Source of the DNA: Ptychodera flava
Lineage: Eukaryota > Hemichordata > Enteropneusta > Ptychoderidae
Length of the DNA: 64,000 bases
Direction of reading: 5' to 3'
Assembly (NCBI RefSeq): GCF_041260155.1
Contig: NC_091930.1
Coordinates: forward strand, 23,531,237-23,595,236
Part shown: one piece after another, positions 12,530 to 24,050 of the stretch
How positions within the stretch are numbered: the stretch's first letter is position 1
How the letters are laid out: every line of letters starts with the position of its first letter
The notes under the pieces: model-generated
Database searches by the model: none
The model's input: the letters and a program-made list of their open reading frames with translations, nothing else
What the model was told of the DNA's origin: nothing
Translations under genes and position numbers: made by a program

Positions 12530-12672
12530 ATGCTTTATCATTGTGTGGATCGTGCTACTATGCGTGCCTGTTATTATTTTCTCTTGCCTGGTGTTGGCGC
12601 GCGCCCCAAACGGTGTAATGGAATGGGCTTTGAGACCACTATGCTGCGATTGCTGTCATTCTTGTTGTAAAG
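12530..12672 (+). CDS. Internal exon: transmembrane helix plus cysteine-rich cytoplasmic stretch
   Basis: A good acceptor (TATTTTTTCTCTATTACAG) and a consensus donor (GTAAGT) bound 143 nt. The frame encodes a ~21-residue hydrophobic helix, FIIVWIVLLCVPVIIFSCLV, then a short polar turn and the cysteine cluster LCCDCCHSCCKG, a typical context for S-palmitoylation. This looks like the membrane exon of a single-pass or multipass receptor on the plus strand. Flanking exons are not identified, so the protein is unknown. Confidence 0.5.
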
Positions 12673-14188
12673 GTAAGTAACCGAGATGTAACGTAATTTC
12701 GTACTTGCTATCTAAAACCTGCTGTACTCGAGTGAAATTTCATGCGAGGCTGTTTGCTCGGCTGCATTACTCTCGTGTGTGAGCGATTTTGTAAATTTTG
12801 TCATTTTGTGCTTTTGAGAAAAATGCACATTATGAGTGATATTTTTGCCTGGCATGGAAAACTGCCGATCTGGTGCGCCCGAGTAAGCAAGGTTATTCAC
12901 GTCTGTTTTAATCAAAAGAGTGCATGGAAATCACAGTTGATATTATGCAATCTTTTAGGATAAGAACATTTTAATGTGATCGCACTTTCTCACGCTGTAT
13001 AATATGTGTTTCCAAACATAAACAACATGGATCATTCACTTGGAGATATGGGAATGGAACTTGGGAAAAGAAGAGGAAATCGCAGCCCGCAATCCATCAA
13101 AGTCCGCATTCTTAATCAGCGAGCTTGAATATTGACGCAAACAGAAAACGACAATATTTTCGTAAAGAAGGAACAAGTTATGCAATCTGTTATCATTCGT
13201 AATGAGACAGATTTTGTTTAAAACATAATGATAAAGGCCATGCCTTAGATGTATTTAGCATATCTATGCAGCTATTAGACACAAATCGTTAGTAAGTCCC
13301 TCATAACTCTTACTCGATTCAAGAATTAAACAACGTTTTTCAAACAACGGGAACAGTGTTCCTGTTCGGCAAATCGACACAATATCTTTAAATGAAAATG
13401 TTGGCAATGTCACGTCTGTTTTCGTAGATGGTATCATGCAAAAAATTAAGATAATTGTTCTTAAACAGACATTTGGCAAATCTACAACAAAGGTATTTAC
13501 AAAATGGAGGATTATACTCAGAGTACTTACAGAAGTCAGGCACAGAAACCATTGTAAAAGAGAACGGGTTGGATTGTTTGAACACACATCGATTCATTTT
13601 GATATTTGTGATAAAATTTCAGTCCCCGGAGAAGAGTGGCTCTAAACACAGAGCACTGCATTCGAAAATGGCGCCAAACGCTCAGCTGATCGCGTCGCTA
13701 CGGACTGCCCCAAGTGAAATTCACACCTTTGACAATGGAAATTAATCTGCGTTGCCAGACCGGTGATAGAGGCACCGTGGCCAAACCAAGAATATTTTTA
13801 CAAGCGAAGGTATTGACGAATGATGGTAGCAGCAAAAATTACATCGACTTCACAGATAATCTTTCAAAACTCTCTTCTACAACCACCCTAACTCTTTCAC
13901 TGACGAGAAAAACAAAACAGTACAGAACTTTCCAAACACATATTGCATTTGAAGAACAGTAATATGCTTCACGCAAACAGTTGGTCTGTTTTGTACCATA
14001 CTACTGCTTACTCGAATGCTACAAAGAGATGTAACCTTTGCCTGAAAGAAAAACTGTTCACCATCAATACTGAGAAGCCTAGCCTGGTAAACAAGCGATC
14101 GGAGCACATCTCAAAATGTCGCCATTAGAACAGTTACATTCTGTCTAACTATCATGCCTCTCATCTACAGAGAACACATGTAGTGTAA

Positions 14189-14190
<2 letters not shown>
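12673..14190. other. No gene recognised
   Basis: Several open frames of 60-107 codons overlap on both strands at 13260-14130. None shows a motif, splice context or codon pattern that supports coding. Confidence 0.4.

Positions 14191-14254
<64 letters not shown>
14191..14254. repeat. (TA)n microsatellite
   Basis: About 60 bp of nearly uninterrupted TA. Confidence 0.95.
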
Positions 14255-14264
<10 letters not shown>

Positions 14265-14979
14265 CTGTGAATGTGTGTGTGTGTCAACTGAAATGGAGGA
14301 ATTAAATTTAATGATCGCTTCTTCTTGCAAATAGGTCCAATAGTGCCTCATTCTTATATGTAACTTTGCTCGGTCTATGTCATGTATTCGATAAACACTG
14401 GGCAATACACGTAAATATGTCAACGCATATCAAGCATTTTGTCCAGTTAAACTTTATAAAAACTGCTAGACCCTCCTCCGGTATTCCAAAGATGTCAGTG
14501 ATATCCTTAAAGACATTTCATGCGTACCATGTAAATTTCTTGCCTTTCCCTTTGAAAGCAGATATAGTATGGAAACAAGAAATGAAGGCAACTTCACACA
14601 TTATTTCGACCATTCTTACTGATATGGTATAGTTTCATGGCAACGGGAAACATGGTAATACACAGGTGAATCAAACGTGGTTTGACCCTTGTCATGTGAT
14701 CTCGGTCGCCGGAAAAATGATTGTATGCTTGTCCGTTTCGTCTTAGAGGTGTTTCAGGACAAAAGTTTGGTTTTTTTTCATCAGTCGATCGAATGGTTTT
14801 GTATCCCGGCATGTTTTGTTTCATTGTAGAAAACGTTAATAAAAGTGAGCTGCAAGAATCTCAATATTGTGGTCTTACTATTGCTTCGTTTGGTGGTAAG
14901 AAAGTTCCTTTAAACTGCTTCTTGATTAATTTATTCTCGAACGAGGATGTCCTTTATAAAAATATTTAGAAGGCAACTC
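14255..14979. other. No gene recognised
   Basis: No exon or named repeat is supported. Confidence 0.4.
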
Positions 14980-15870
14980 ACAGCTTCCCCAATTCCACAA
15001 ACGAAACGTATGCACACCATGATGGTATCTTCTACAATACACAAAACCAAACCGGAAGGAACAATCTTTATCGGATACCTGATCAAGCTAATAACCGAAT
15101 ATCGGTATTTATAGACCGTTTCATAAAAAAGAATTGACTTAGTGGTCTTTGGAGGTCAGAGATATAATCAAGCGAAAAGGCTCTATTAGAAAACCCATAC
15201 AAAAGTGGCTGACACATTCCTATATTTATTAACCAGTTCTTGCAACCCAAACAACACTGGCAAGGGCTTTATTAAAGGTGAATTCTTTAAATATGCTCAC
15301 ACGTGCAATAACAACGTCGACTTCATGAAAAGAATCAATACTTCACGAGAAATCTTCAACAAAATATAACAGAAAACATAAATATATTCATCAGAAATGA
15401 AGTTAACTAAACGTGAGCAATAACTTATTGACAGAGATGAGAATAATGACGTAGCAACAGAACCTATCAACACAACGACCTTCAGGTCATTCATCAAAAC
15501 CATCCCAATCAAACATTATTTAATAAGAAACTGGAAATAGTTGCACGCAATCAAACACAGGCGACAGTTTTTTCTTCCAGGATAACTTACCATAGCATAT
15601 AAAACAAATGCAAATATATAAGACATCCTCTTTCAAGCAAAAATGAAACACAAGAATAATTGAAACGAACGGTCTGAGCAACAACAACGCAAGGGTCAGA
15701 CAACTTTATAAAGATTCTAGCACATCTTTTGGTAAACAACATCTAATATCAAACTAGTATGTGGGAATATATCACAATTCCAGCGACTGAAGAAGGGACT
15801 CCCATTTGGTCCAAAACACTATTAAGATGAATCACTTTAGCTAAAGACGTTTTCTTTAGCGTCCGGATCA
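14980..15870 (+). mobile_element. Penelope-like retroelement fragment, C-terminal RT and linker
   Basis: Plus-strand reading gives pieces typical of the region after the RT core in Penelope-like proteins. One is TFLYLLTSSCNPNNTGKGF, matching the family's T-x(3)-YLHYxSCHPxHxK block. It is followed by FRSFIKTIPIKHYLIRNWK and then an AYKTNANI.DILFQAKM block, matching the YRRxxNLRDxLVRAKI block. The copy is old and broken. It may be part of the same ancient insertion as 9478-10550, but nothing shows continuity. Confidence 0.55.
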
Positions 15871-16479
15871 TAACCGCAGTCAAAGTAATGTCGATTCATA
15901 AAACCATATTGATCAACTCACTACATCGTATCTCCGAGGTTTGCTCTGATCCTATCAATTGAACTGCGACAAAGTAAAAGATAATGGGGCTTGTCAACTA
16001 GCATTTTTCATTTGTTTACCCATCTCTCGATGTAAACCAAATACATCTGCTTGCATACTGAATTCTTAGATGTCGTAAAGATATCAAACATATAAAAAAG
16101 TTTGTAGGGCAGTGAAGATCTTCTATAACGAATTTTAGTTTTAGTTTTTTACACATAATATGTGCCTCCTGTACGGTAGTTCACTGGCACAGTAATGCTT
16201 CAACGGGACCACGAAAGGGCTGGTGTGGCTATAAAAAAATGAACACCTGTATCGATGTCTTGCTCTAGCAGTTTGCGAATTATAATTGCACCAAGCATGG
16301 CAGCGTCCTCATGAAGCCAAAAGAATGTGACAGCCGCGAATGACCATATAGCCTTCCAAGCCCTGTACAGGCAAAATTTTGCAGCAAGAGTGAAGTCCAT
16401 GTTCAATGATGAGGAAAAATACGACTTTCGAAATACAAGGGCATCTTCACCAAGAGATACCAACTTAAAAGGATAGAAG
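15871..16479. other. No gene recognised
   Basis: An 87-codon minus-strand open frame at 16200-16463 has no recognised family, though it adjoins the packaging-ATPase fossil and could be part of that relic. Confidence 0.35.
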
Positions 16480-16880
16480 ATCTTTACTGTCTAGAGCGTC
16501 TTCTTTTTTGTCTAGCTCCATCCCATATTCTTTGATGATGCGCTTGCTGTTTATCATGCTGGAGTGTAAAAAGCACAAACATCCCAATGTTCCCTGTTAA
16601 ACCCCTTGCTGATGCAATGTATTGCTGCATCACGACCAACACACTGAAGTGGCTGTGTCGTGCGCTGAACCCCTAGTTGACCAGCTTGTTGCTCCGCTTC
16701 TTGCCGTCCTTCGATGCTGCGCAATCATCTAAAATGATCAACAACTGTGTCCCTGCATATGTTTTGTGGTATGACATCATCATCTCTGTAGAGTAAGCTC
16801 TTGTTGTAGGATTTGTTGTCCAGGTAAGTGGAGCACAAGGAAACAACGTCCTCAAACTTCTGATGATAGGGTCCCATCAA
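16480..16880 (-). mobile_element. Fossil fragment of a virus-like element: A32/FtsK-type packaging ATPase
   Basis: The minus strand encodes a Walker-B-like block LLIILDDCAASKD followed by a GFSARH segment. This is characteristic of poxvirus-A32-like DNA-packaging ATPases that occur in virus-like elements integrated in invertebrate genomes. Only this part of the ATPase is recognised; no capsid, polymerase or integrase gene and no terminal repeats were seen near it. It is a broken fossil, apparently old. Exact family (Polinton-like or other) cannot be told. Confidence 0.5.
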
Positions 16881-16889
16881 CAAACTCAT

Positions 16890-17285
16890 CATGTACTCTC
16901 TGCGCTAGGTGATTGGGTGCCGTGCGTTGTGGGTTCGAGTCCCGGTTGAAACCATCGTATTTCTCTTTCCCGGGTTGATAGCTCTGCTAGGTGGACAGAA
17001 TTGTCCCCGAGGCTATCTTCCGCCGGTGTAAAGCGTTGTGTTCATTGCTTCGCTTCGATATAGTTTGTGTGAGATGTATGATAGCGTGTGTGCTAGCGTG
17101 AGTGCTTCACGAACTCTACGGCGAGTGGAGAGGGCGCAGTCAGAATTGTAATATCCTTAGCTCGGTTATTGAACCAATCTTTTTTGAGATTGGGGATTTA
17201 GTCGAGCGGTTTGTCTGTTGTCCTCTGCGCTAGGAGATTTGGTGCCGTGCGTTGTGGGTTCGAGTCCCGGTTGAAACCATCGTAT
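16890..17285 (+). repeat. tRNA-derived SINE, head-body-head arrangement
   Basis: A complete tRNA-like head at about 17186-17275 has an A box (TAGTCGAGCGGTTTG) and a B box (GGGTTCGAGTCCC). A 5'-truncated copy of the same head is at 16895-16962. Between them is a ~220 bp body. The A box and the head length resemble class II (Leu/Ser) tRNAs. Copies of the same family lie at 19770-20040 (minus) and 59420-59830 (plus). Confidence 0.7.
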
Positions 17286-18119
17286 GGTCATATTGAAGGG
17301 CGATTCTGCCCACATATCGCTGTCCACCTCTTTTCTACCCGCTGTGAGTTGCATACGCCTATACTTGAAAGGGGATACTGTCGAGTTTGGTTTCAACAGA
17401 ACCTTCGTGTTAAACAGCACATAGACTTGTGCCAGCAGTCTATTTCAACGATTTGCTGTGGGTGTGTTTTTTCGGCGGATTTCCAGTGGCACTACACCAT
17501 CTTTCTTGTTTATAAATCTCAGGCCATGACGATTAAATATTTTCTGCTTAAAACCTTTCAAGTCAACGAACAGGCAGACCTTTTGGCTACTGGTCTTCAG
17601 CAAATTTTTTCGTATTCCTCTTTCCAGAAATGCCTGGCTGCCTGCGCTCGGCATAGACTTTGTTTATAATCCCTTTGATCGTAATAAAACGTTTTCAAGG
17701 TCTGGATTCACTAACAGATCGCTAACTAGCCGGGCTTGCTTCTGTTTCTTTGTAAAAAGAATGAGCACCCTTTTAAATACTTTGGCGAGGGACATTAATA
17801 AAATCAAACAAAATAACAACAACATTATACATACAGTGAAAATCACAATTTACAAGTAAGTGGGTAAGAGGTTGGAAAATAGTTGTGATCTAACTAATAA
17901 AGTTCAACCTTGCAAGTAATACTTTCCATGGAATAGAAATATATAGCCGCTGTCGAACTTGGTGTTTTCATTACGTTAAACTCTTACAAATCAGAGCAAT
18001 TGAACAAAATAAAATTAAGAACAAAAACAAAATAAGAAAACACTAAAAGATCAGTATCATGACGAAAAAAAGCTTTCTGTATGCTATTCTAAACTATTTA
18101 GAACACGTATATATCTTAT
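17286..18119. other. No gene recognised
   Basis: A 152-codon open frame at 17211-17669 begins inside the SINE and has no family signature, so it is unlikely to be coding. Confidence 0.4.
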
Positions 18120-19400
18120 GCTATTTTGAATACCATACCAAAATTCGGTCCAACAATTTTGATTGAGAATAAAATTCTATTTTATACCTAGGGACATGAA
18201 GGTCACATTTACTCTGATTTTTGATGTACCGATTGTGATCGAAATAAGTAAAATATTTTGTTTTGAAGTGGATGGGAAGCCTTTCGAATTTGACACTCAC
18301 ACGTAAACTGTAATGCTTTATATATCAAGAATACGAAGTCTATTGAACAAATGTACAGCTTGTGCATTTTACTCTCTTCCTGAAGTAATACGAACAATCT
18401 TTGTTGTACAATAGAAACATTTTTTTTAAATTTGTGTGATTTGTTCTTCTCCAAACTTGAAGCCCATATGTAATATTTGGCAAAACGAATGAATTGTATT
18501 AGAATCAAATGAATGTGCTAAGGGACTAAATTCCTTGATTTCTAGAGAAATACCAATTATGTTACAATTTTTCTCTTGATTTACCTAACATGCTTTATCC
18601 ATGTGAAATTGATATCGACAGGAATCCAAGAAAGGTTACATTATCAACTTTTTTGACAGGATTATGTTTCACAGAAAGGGGTTCATGTACTTCCATATCC
18701 CTATGACATCCTATACCAGCATGTGTGACATCGCACCATTAACTTATCAAACGCACTGTTGGTTCCTCTGGTTAAAATGACATTATGTATATTATAAACA
18801 ACGTACAAGAAGTTAGAGTCGTCAGCATAAAGTCTAAAATTGAAAATAAAGTTTGAAGAATATGGGATATTGTTGATGCAACAAGAAACAACATTAGGCC
18901 CAATAGAAATCCTTAAAGCACACCGCTAGAAAGCTTAGCCATGATTTCAAATGTTTTATTGTTGATGATTAAATATTTGCGTTTACCATGCAAGTAACTC
19001 GTAAAGCTTTTCAAAGGTACGCCCCTTATACCGTACTGTTCTAATTTGGAAGTATGATCTCATCATTCAAAGTATCGAAAGCTTTTGAAATACAATGAAA
19101 ATTTACCTTTATTCGAAACTATACAAACACTTGCAATTGTCTTTTTACAGCCTTTATTCTTTCTGAACCATATTGATGCTCATATAAGATCTTCCGTTTT
19201 TAAAGATAATCAATGACATACTTATTAACAATTTTCCCAATAAAGGTACTTATTATTGAACTTACAGACAGTCAGGAACTGGTTTATGGTAAACGAAAGG
19301 TTGATAATGTGGAAGAGGGGTGACGATATTTCAATAATATCTTCTTTAATAAATTTTGAAGGGATGTTATCCTATCCATTTGCCATCGTCAATAACATCA
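18120..19400 (-). mobile_element. LINE 3' half (jockey/CR1-like RT), degenerate
   Basis: The minus strand preserves non-LTR reverse-transcriptase landmarks in order: ILYEHQYG near 19170, SKAFDTLNDEI near 19080, YGIRGVPLKSFTSYLHGK near 19010 (in two frames), and the catalytic box FRLYADDSNFLY near 18815. A C-terminal block starting LPIHFKTKYFTYF near 18275 and ending ILVWYSK follows. Several in-frame stops and frame changes show that it is dead. The 5' half and endonuclease are absent. Confidence 0.65.
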
Positions 19401-19769
19401 ATAACGTTTTCAACATTACATTTCGTTAATGGTATCAAGAAAAAAGACATTTTGCAATTGAAATACTCTGGAGCCTGTCTGCAAAACCCTTACCAATTGA
19501 TGCAAAAAACTTATTTAAATCGCTATCAATATATTCCAAAAGTATAAGAATACAAACTTGACCATTTAACTAGATTTCCAATTGTTTAGGGATAACCATA
19601 CATTTACGAGTTGGGTTAACAATTAAGTAATTACTTATCCGTAAGTCTCGGTCATCTTGTCCTTACTTTTAGAAAAATAAGTTGACATAATACCGATTAG
19701 GTGCTTAATGTAACTATTCGTAAGAAAAATTCCGTATTTCTTGTAATGGTATGTAAGTCACTGTTACAA

Positions 19770-20040
19770 CGTGGTGTCTTCAACGGGGTTCGAACCAACA
19801 ACATACAGCATCCTGTCACTTAGCGTAGAAGCAACAGAAAGAACCGCTCGGACAAATCCCCACTGTCAAAAAGAGTGGTTTAATTAATAACCAGGCTAAG
19901 TTGTTACATCTGTCTGACTGCGATTTCTCCAAACTTTGTAAAGTTCATGAAGCACTCATGCTCACACACTCAACAACCAGACATCGCCCAAACTTTATCT
20001 AAGCAACGAATGCATACATCGCTTCAACTGTTACAAATGA
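19770..20040 (-). repeat. tRNA-derived SINE copy
   Basis: On the minus strand the body comes first (about 20040-19890). The tRNA-like head follows, with A box TTGTCCGAGCGGTTC and B box TTGGTTCGAACCC. This is the same body-then-head order as the other two copies. Confidence 0.7.
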
Positions 20041-20169
20041 CATGTTTAAAAAATTATGCTTCGTTTAGATAGCTTCCCTGATGCAAGGTGTATGCTTTTG
20101 CCTCGTTTTGCTAACATTTTTTTTCTTTTATACTTGGCGTTGAATTTAGTAGTGTGAAGATAATTGAGG

Positions 20170-20575
20170 GTTCATTTGCATATTTAATGAACTTTGTCAT
20201 CAGTGATATAACTCTGAAGTTATGGCACCAAATTTGGTGAAACCTGCTACAGATATTGATCTGATCAATATCTAATTGTCGCGTGAAGTGCTGAGCGGCG
20301 TCAAATTAATTAAGTGTGTTTTTGCATATTAAATGAACGTTGATTTAGTGATACTAATTGATGAAACATTCTATAGATGTTAATCTGATAAATATCTAAA
20401 TACCCCGAGAAGCATTGGGCAGTGTAAAATTAGCAAACATTTCATTTGCATATTAAATGAATTTTTGTAATTAGTGTTTTAATGTAGATAGTACTGTGTA
20501 AAAGTTGATGAAACCTGCTACATACAATGATCTGACAGACGTCTGATTGTTCTGTGAAGCGCACTACAAAGCTGA
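20170..20575 (+). repeat. Tandem repeat, three ~125-150 bp units
   Basis: Units begin near 20173, 20320 and 20443, each with TTTGCATATTAAATGAA. They share TGATGAAACCTGCTACA and GATCTGATAAATATCT. They are diverged from one another. Confidence 0.75.
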
Positions 20576-20974
20576 TGTAATGAACCTGTTATAAACCACT
20601 TGGGCACATCAGTTCACATCTGGTTCATTTTTTTTTATTTCAGATAGGCCGCAATCATACGAATAACCCAACGGAAAGTCTGATTAAGAAAAACTGTGAC
20701 ATCTACAAAGCATCAGCTTTTTCCGCATAATAAAAATATAAGTCAGATTGACCTAAAATATATTTTCAAGTATTTTATTCACTGTGAACTGCACTGGAAT
20801 TTGCCGAAACTTAGAATGCTTCTACAATATTACAAAGTTAAAATGTGATAGCTTCATTCGTCAGTCTATAATGGACAGTTTACATACCGATGTTCCTGAT
20901 TTGCTTCTAAAGTAATAAATTAAAATTGTAATATCTGTTAGTAAGATTTGGTTTCTTTTCACTGACACAGACAC

Positions 20975-21017
20975 AGCGTGTGGTTTTTCATAATTTGTGT
21001 ATCATTTCATTATATAT

Positions 21018-21074
<57 letters not shown>

Positions 21075-21149
21075 TATATATAATATATTATATATATATA
21101 TTATATATAATATATATGAAATGATACACAATTATGAAAAACCACGCTT
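20975..21149. repeat. Hairpin element with (TA)n centre
   Basis: Inverted arms of ~36 bp (TGGTTTTTCATAATTTGTG and its complement) flank ~100 bp of TA-rich sequence. It looks like a small foldback or MITE whose loop expanded into a microsatellite. Confidence 0.8.
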
Positions 21150-22213
21150 TAAAAAATTGTACAATATTTTGAAAACGTAGTATAATTTGATATATGCCAA
21201 AATATTGACTATCATCACTAAATGAGTAATTTTGTATTAACGTCAGACAAAAATAAATCGGTACACTTGCCTGATCAAGCATGAGAAACATTCGGTCTGT
21301 TTTCACTAGGGTACTGACTATTGTAAAGCTAATACTGCAAATTTACAAAACAGTAGACTGCCTCGATAACAAACCCATCTCTATTTGCAGGAAAATATTT
21401 TGTTAAAGTGTAAAAGTACTTGAGAGATATTGATTCCTTGTCTCGATCAAGTTTGATTTCTACATTACGTTTTTGCTTTCTTTGTCTCGTTATGTCTTCT
21501 GTCTTCGACGCAAGTTTTAGTCTTCCCGTTATTAATGAAATATTGCAGAAAGAATGTTTTTGCCTGTGAAAAAGTGCTATAAGTGTACAGTTCTATAAGT
21601 GTACAGGGTCCTGGACAAAACTGACTGCTGCGAATTCACCCGTTATAATAACGAAAATATATATTTTAATTGATTAAAGTTCATTAATCATTTTGGCATT
21701 AAATATTTACCATTAAAATTAAACATTACTATACGCTTTCATACAGATCATGGGGTCGGCTTTTATATCCATATTTTGTTGTAAATTTTAAATTTTATTT
21801 CTTTTGGCTTTGCCTTTTTTTCCAGGATTTGAAAGGTCTTCCCTTATGCTCTGTCCGTAAATTATACCAATATATGCATTTATATTTTAATTTTCCAAGT
21901 TGCGTTAGTGTCACTTGAGATTTCAGCGTCATCTGTGATATAAATCTTCGGACCTCCTGATCGTTGACAATGACAGGGTTCTCAGCGTTGTGTTCGTTGT
22001 CAGTCTACTTGCTCTTGCACGACACAGTGTTCGACAGTCATCCTGTAAACTCTTTAATGTTGACTTTTTTATGAAATTAAACTGAAAATGTTTATACTTT
22101 AATAGGTTTAATCACAAAATACCGGGTTTTATGTAGTCGTTCATAGTACGTTTCGGTATTGTCCTCGACGCTATGCGTTTCGAATAATACCATCGCTTCA
22201 CGAGGTACGAGGC
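21150..22213. other. No gene recognised
   Basis: No exon or named repeat is supported. Confidence 0.4.
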
Positions 22214-22767
22214 TTGGATGAAAAGTTTTGAGCCTAACTATGAAGTCCTACTAGAATGAGTTTCAATGATATTTATTTTTCAGCATAGTCCACCTTGCGG
22301 TCCACACACTTCTAGCTGCGGTGCTGCAGCGCTTGGATCCCCGCTTTGTAGAAGCCATCTTGGTCGTCAAAGAAGTCACGAACGGCGGATCAGACGTCAT
22401 CATCATCGTCATAATGCTTTCCAGTGAACTGTTTCTTCATGTTCAGGAAGAAATGAAAGTGTGAAGGTGCCAGGTCAGGAGAGTGTGGTGGATTTTGAAC
22501 GAGTTTAAAGCCGCAGTCACGCCCTGTTGCCATGGCAATGACTGACTTGTGGGGTGGAGGATTGTCCTGATGGAACAGGACACCTTTTCTCAACTTTCCT
22601 CGTCAGTTTTATAGCCTCCCGTAACTGCCTTGTATCAGCAATCAAATGCACAGAGAACTGAAAATAAATCAGTCAGTTAGTCATCTGAAGAGCTGAAATA
22701 AATGCAAACCAAGCTTCATTAATCTGGCATCGCTCCTTCATAGTTAGGATCAAAACTTTTCATCCAA
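22214..22767 (-). mobile_element. Mariner-like element, internally deleted and dead
   Basis: Inverted terminal repeats of ~32 bp begin TTGGATGAAAAGTTTTGA. The element is ~554 bp against ~1.3 kb for a full mariner. The minus strand keeps the C-terminal transposase: LFHQDNPPPHKS (second catalytic Asp), then SPDLAPSHFHFF, where the third catalytic Asp is His. The last part reads SAVRDFFDDQDGFYKAGIQ and ends VDYAEK next to the left repeat, interrupted by two in-frame stops. The N-terminal half is missing. Confidence 0.88.
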
Positions 22768-23756
22768 CCCTTGCAGTTGGATATTCAGTGAAAAACTTAT
22801 ATCATTCATATTAAAATATAATTTATAATAATATTTCTGTGTGTGATGTAGACTAGGTTCACAAGTCGGTGAATTTCTATAGAAAATCTTTTGTAAATAG
22901 CTTCTCTTGTGTATCTCCTATTTCGACTTTTACAGCCTAGGCCAGGTTTTCCTTGTGATTAATTGAACGTGTTGCCTTTAGTCTGCGCAGTAGTGAGTTA
23001 GGTTCTGCCGAATTCGGGAGAAACTCCCCTGCTGATCGTTCACCCCTTCCCCTCATTGCAGTCACCCAACTCACGCGTTTCACATGAAAACGCATTACAA
23101 ATTATCGCGTTCACCCCACTCAGACATTCACAAATCACAGACTCGAACCAAGTATATGTGTGATGCAATAAAGGTTTGTTTGTATGAAAAGGTTGACCGA
23201 GTTGTCGCCCAAGTTTGGTCTTCTATTTCCAATGAGTGTTGTTGATATGGTATACAATAATGATATACAATAATATTCTATTCAGAGTACTAAATCAGTA
23301 CAGTACACTACAATAATACTTTGCAAAAGCCCCTCACTGGAATAGATAACCTGTATGAAAGTGACAATATTACACCATCAATTGACCTGAAGCAAAATCG
23401 AATTAGGGTCGATTCCATGAGTACGTGAAAGCGATTTAAATTTTTGTTCTAAGGATTGCTAATTTGGTCATAAGATTAAATTCTGTCGAAATACTTCAAT
23501 ATTTTTAACCCTGTATATATATTTAGGTAAATTGAAAATCACATCTACTATCATTCTGCTATCCGTAGTAAATCTTGGAATGTCACTCCTTCTTGAATAT
23601 AAGTATAAATTGTTATCACTAAAACCGACTTTAAAACCATGTTAACCCTCTCCTTATTGACTCCCGGATAAAACTTTGGACTTGTAAACGACACAGTGGT
23701 CCTATTTATCACATCCGATGAGAGGGTTGTAGAGATAAAGAATGCAAAATTGACGA
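22768..23756. other. No gene recognised
   Basis: No exon is supported. Sequence just before 23757 may be further Penelope-like sequence too degraded to read. Confidence 0.4.
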
Positions 23757-24050
23757 TATCGGAGAAAAAGAACGATCCTTTCAAGCCCGAGTGAAAGAAC
23801 ATTTTCGTCCAAGCTGCGTCACGTCAGAGGTTTCTAAACATATTTACAATGATTCCCCGGGTCATAATTTCATGGTAGAAAATGTGAAAATATTGGAACG
23901 AGAGCCGGATTGGTTCAAGAGAGGTATTAAGGAAGCGATATACATAAGAACACATAAACCAACGTTGAATCGGGATGGCGGACGATATCGTCTGCCTCGA
24001 ATCTGGGATAATATTTTAAGATCACGCATGCACAGTGGTGCTTATTAACA
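23757..24050 (+). mobile_element. Penelope-like retroelement 3' end: GIY-YIG endonuclease C-terminus
   Basis: The plus-strand frame starts with IGEKERSFQARVKEHF, the second half of a GIY-YIG nuclease motif block. It continues TSEVSKHIYNDSPGH and ends EAIYIRTHKPTLNRDGGRY plus a WDNIL segment. This matches the conserved tail of Penelope-like proteins (catalytic Glu in KEAIYI). The frame is open to its stop. The rest of the protein is absent upstream. Confidence 0.75.

Noticed and set aside
13260-13745. Overlapping open frames of 69-107 codons on both strands
   Set aside because: Mutual overlap and absence of motifs or splice signals suggest chance openness in AT-rich DNA.
16895-17275. Functional tRNA-Leu/Ser genes
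   Set aside because: A and B boxes are present, but acceptor-stem pairing is not evident and the heads recur with the same body, which marks a SINE.
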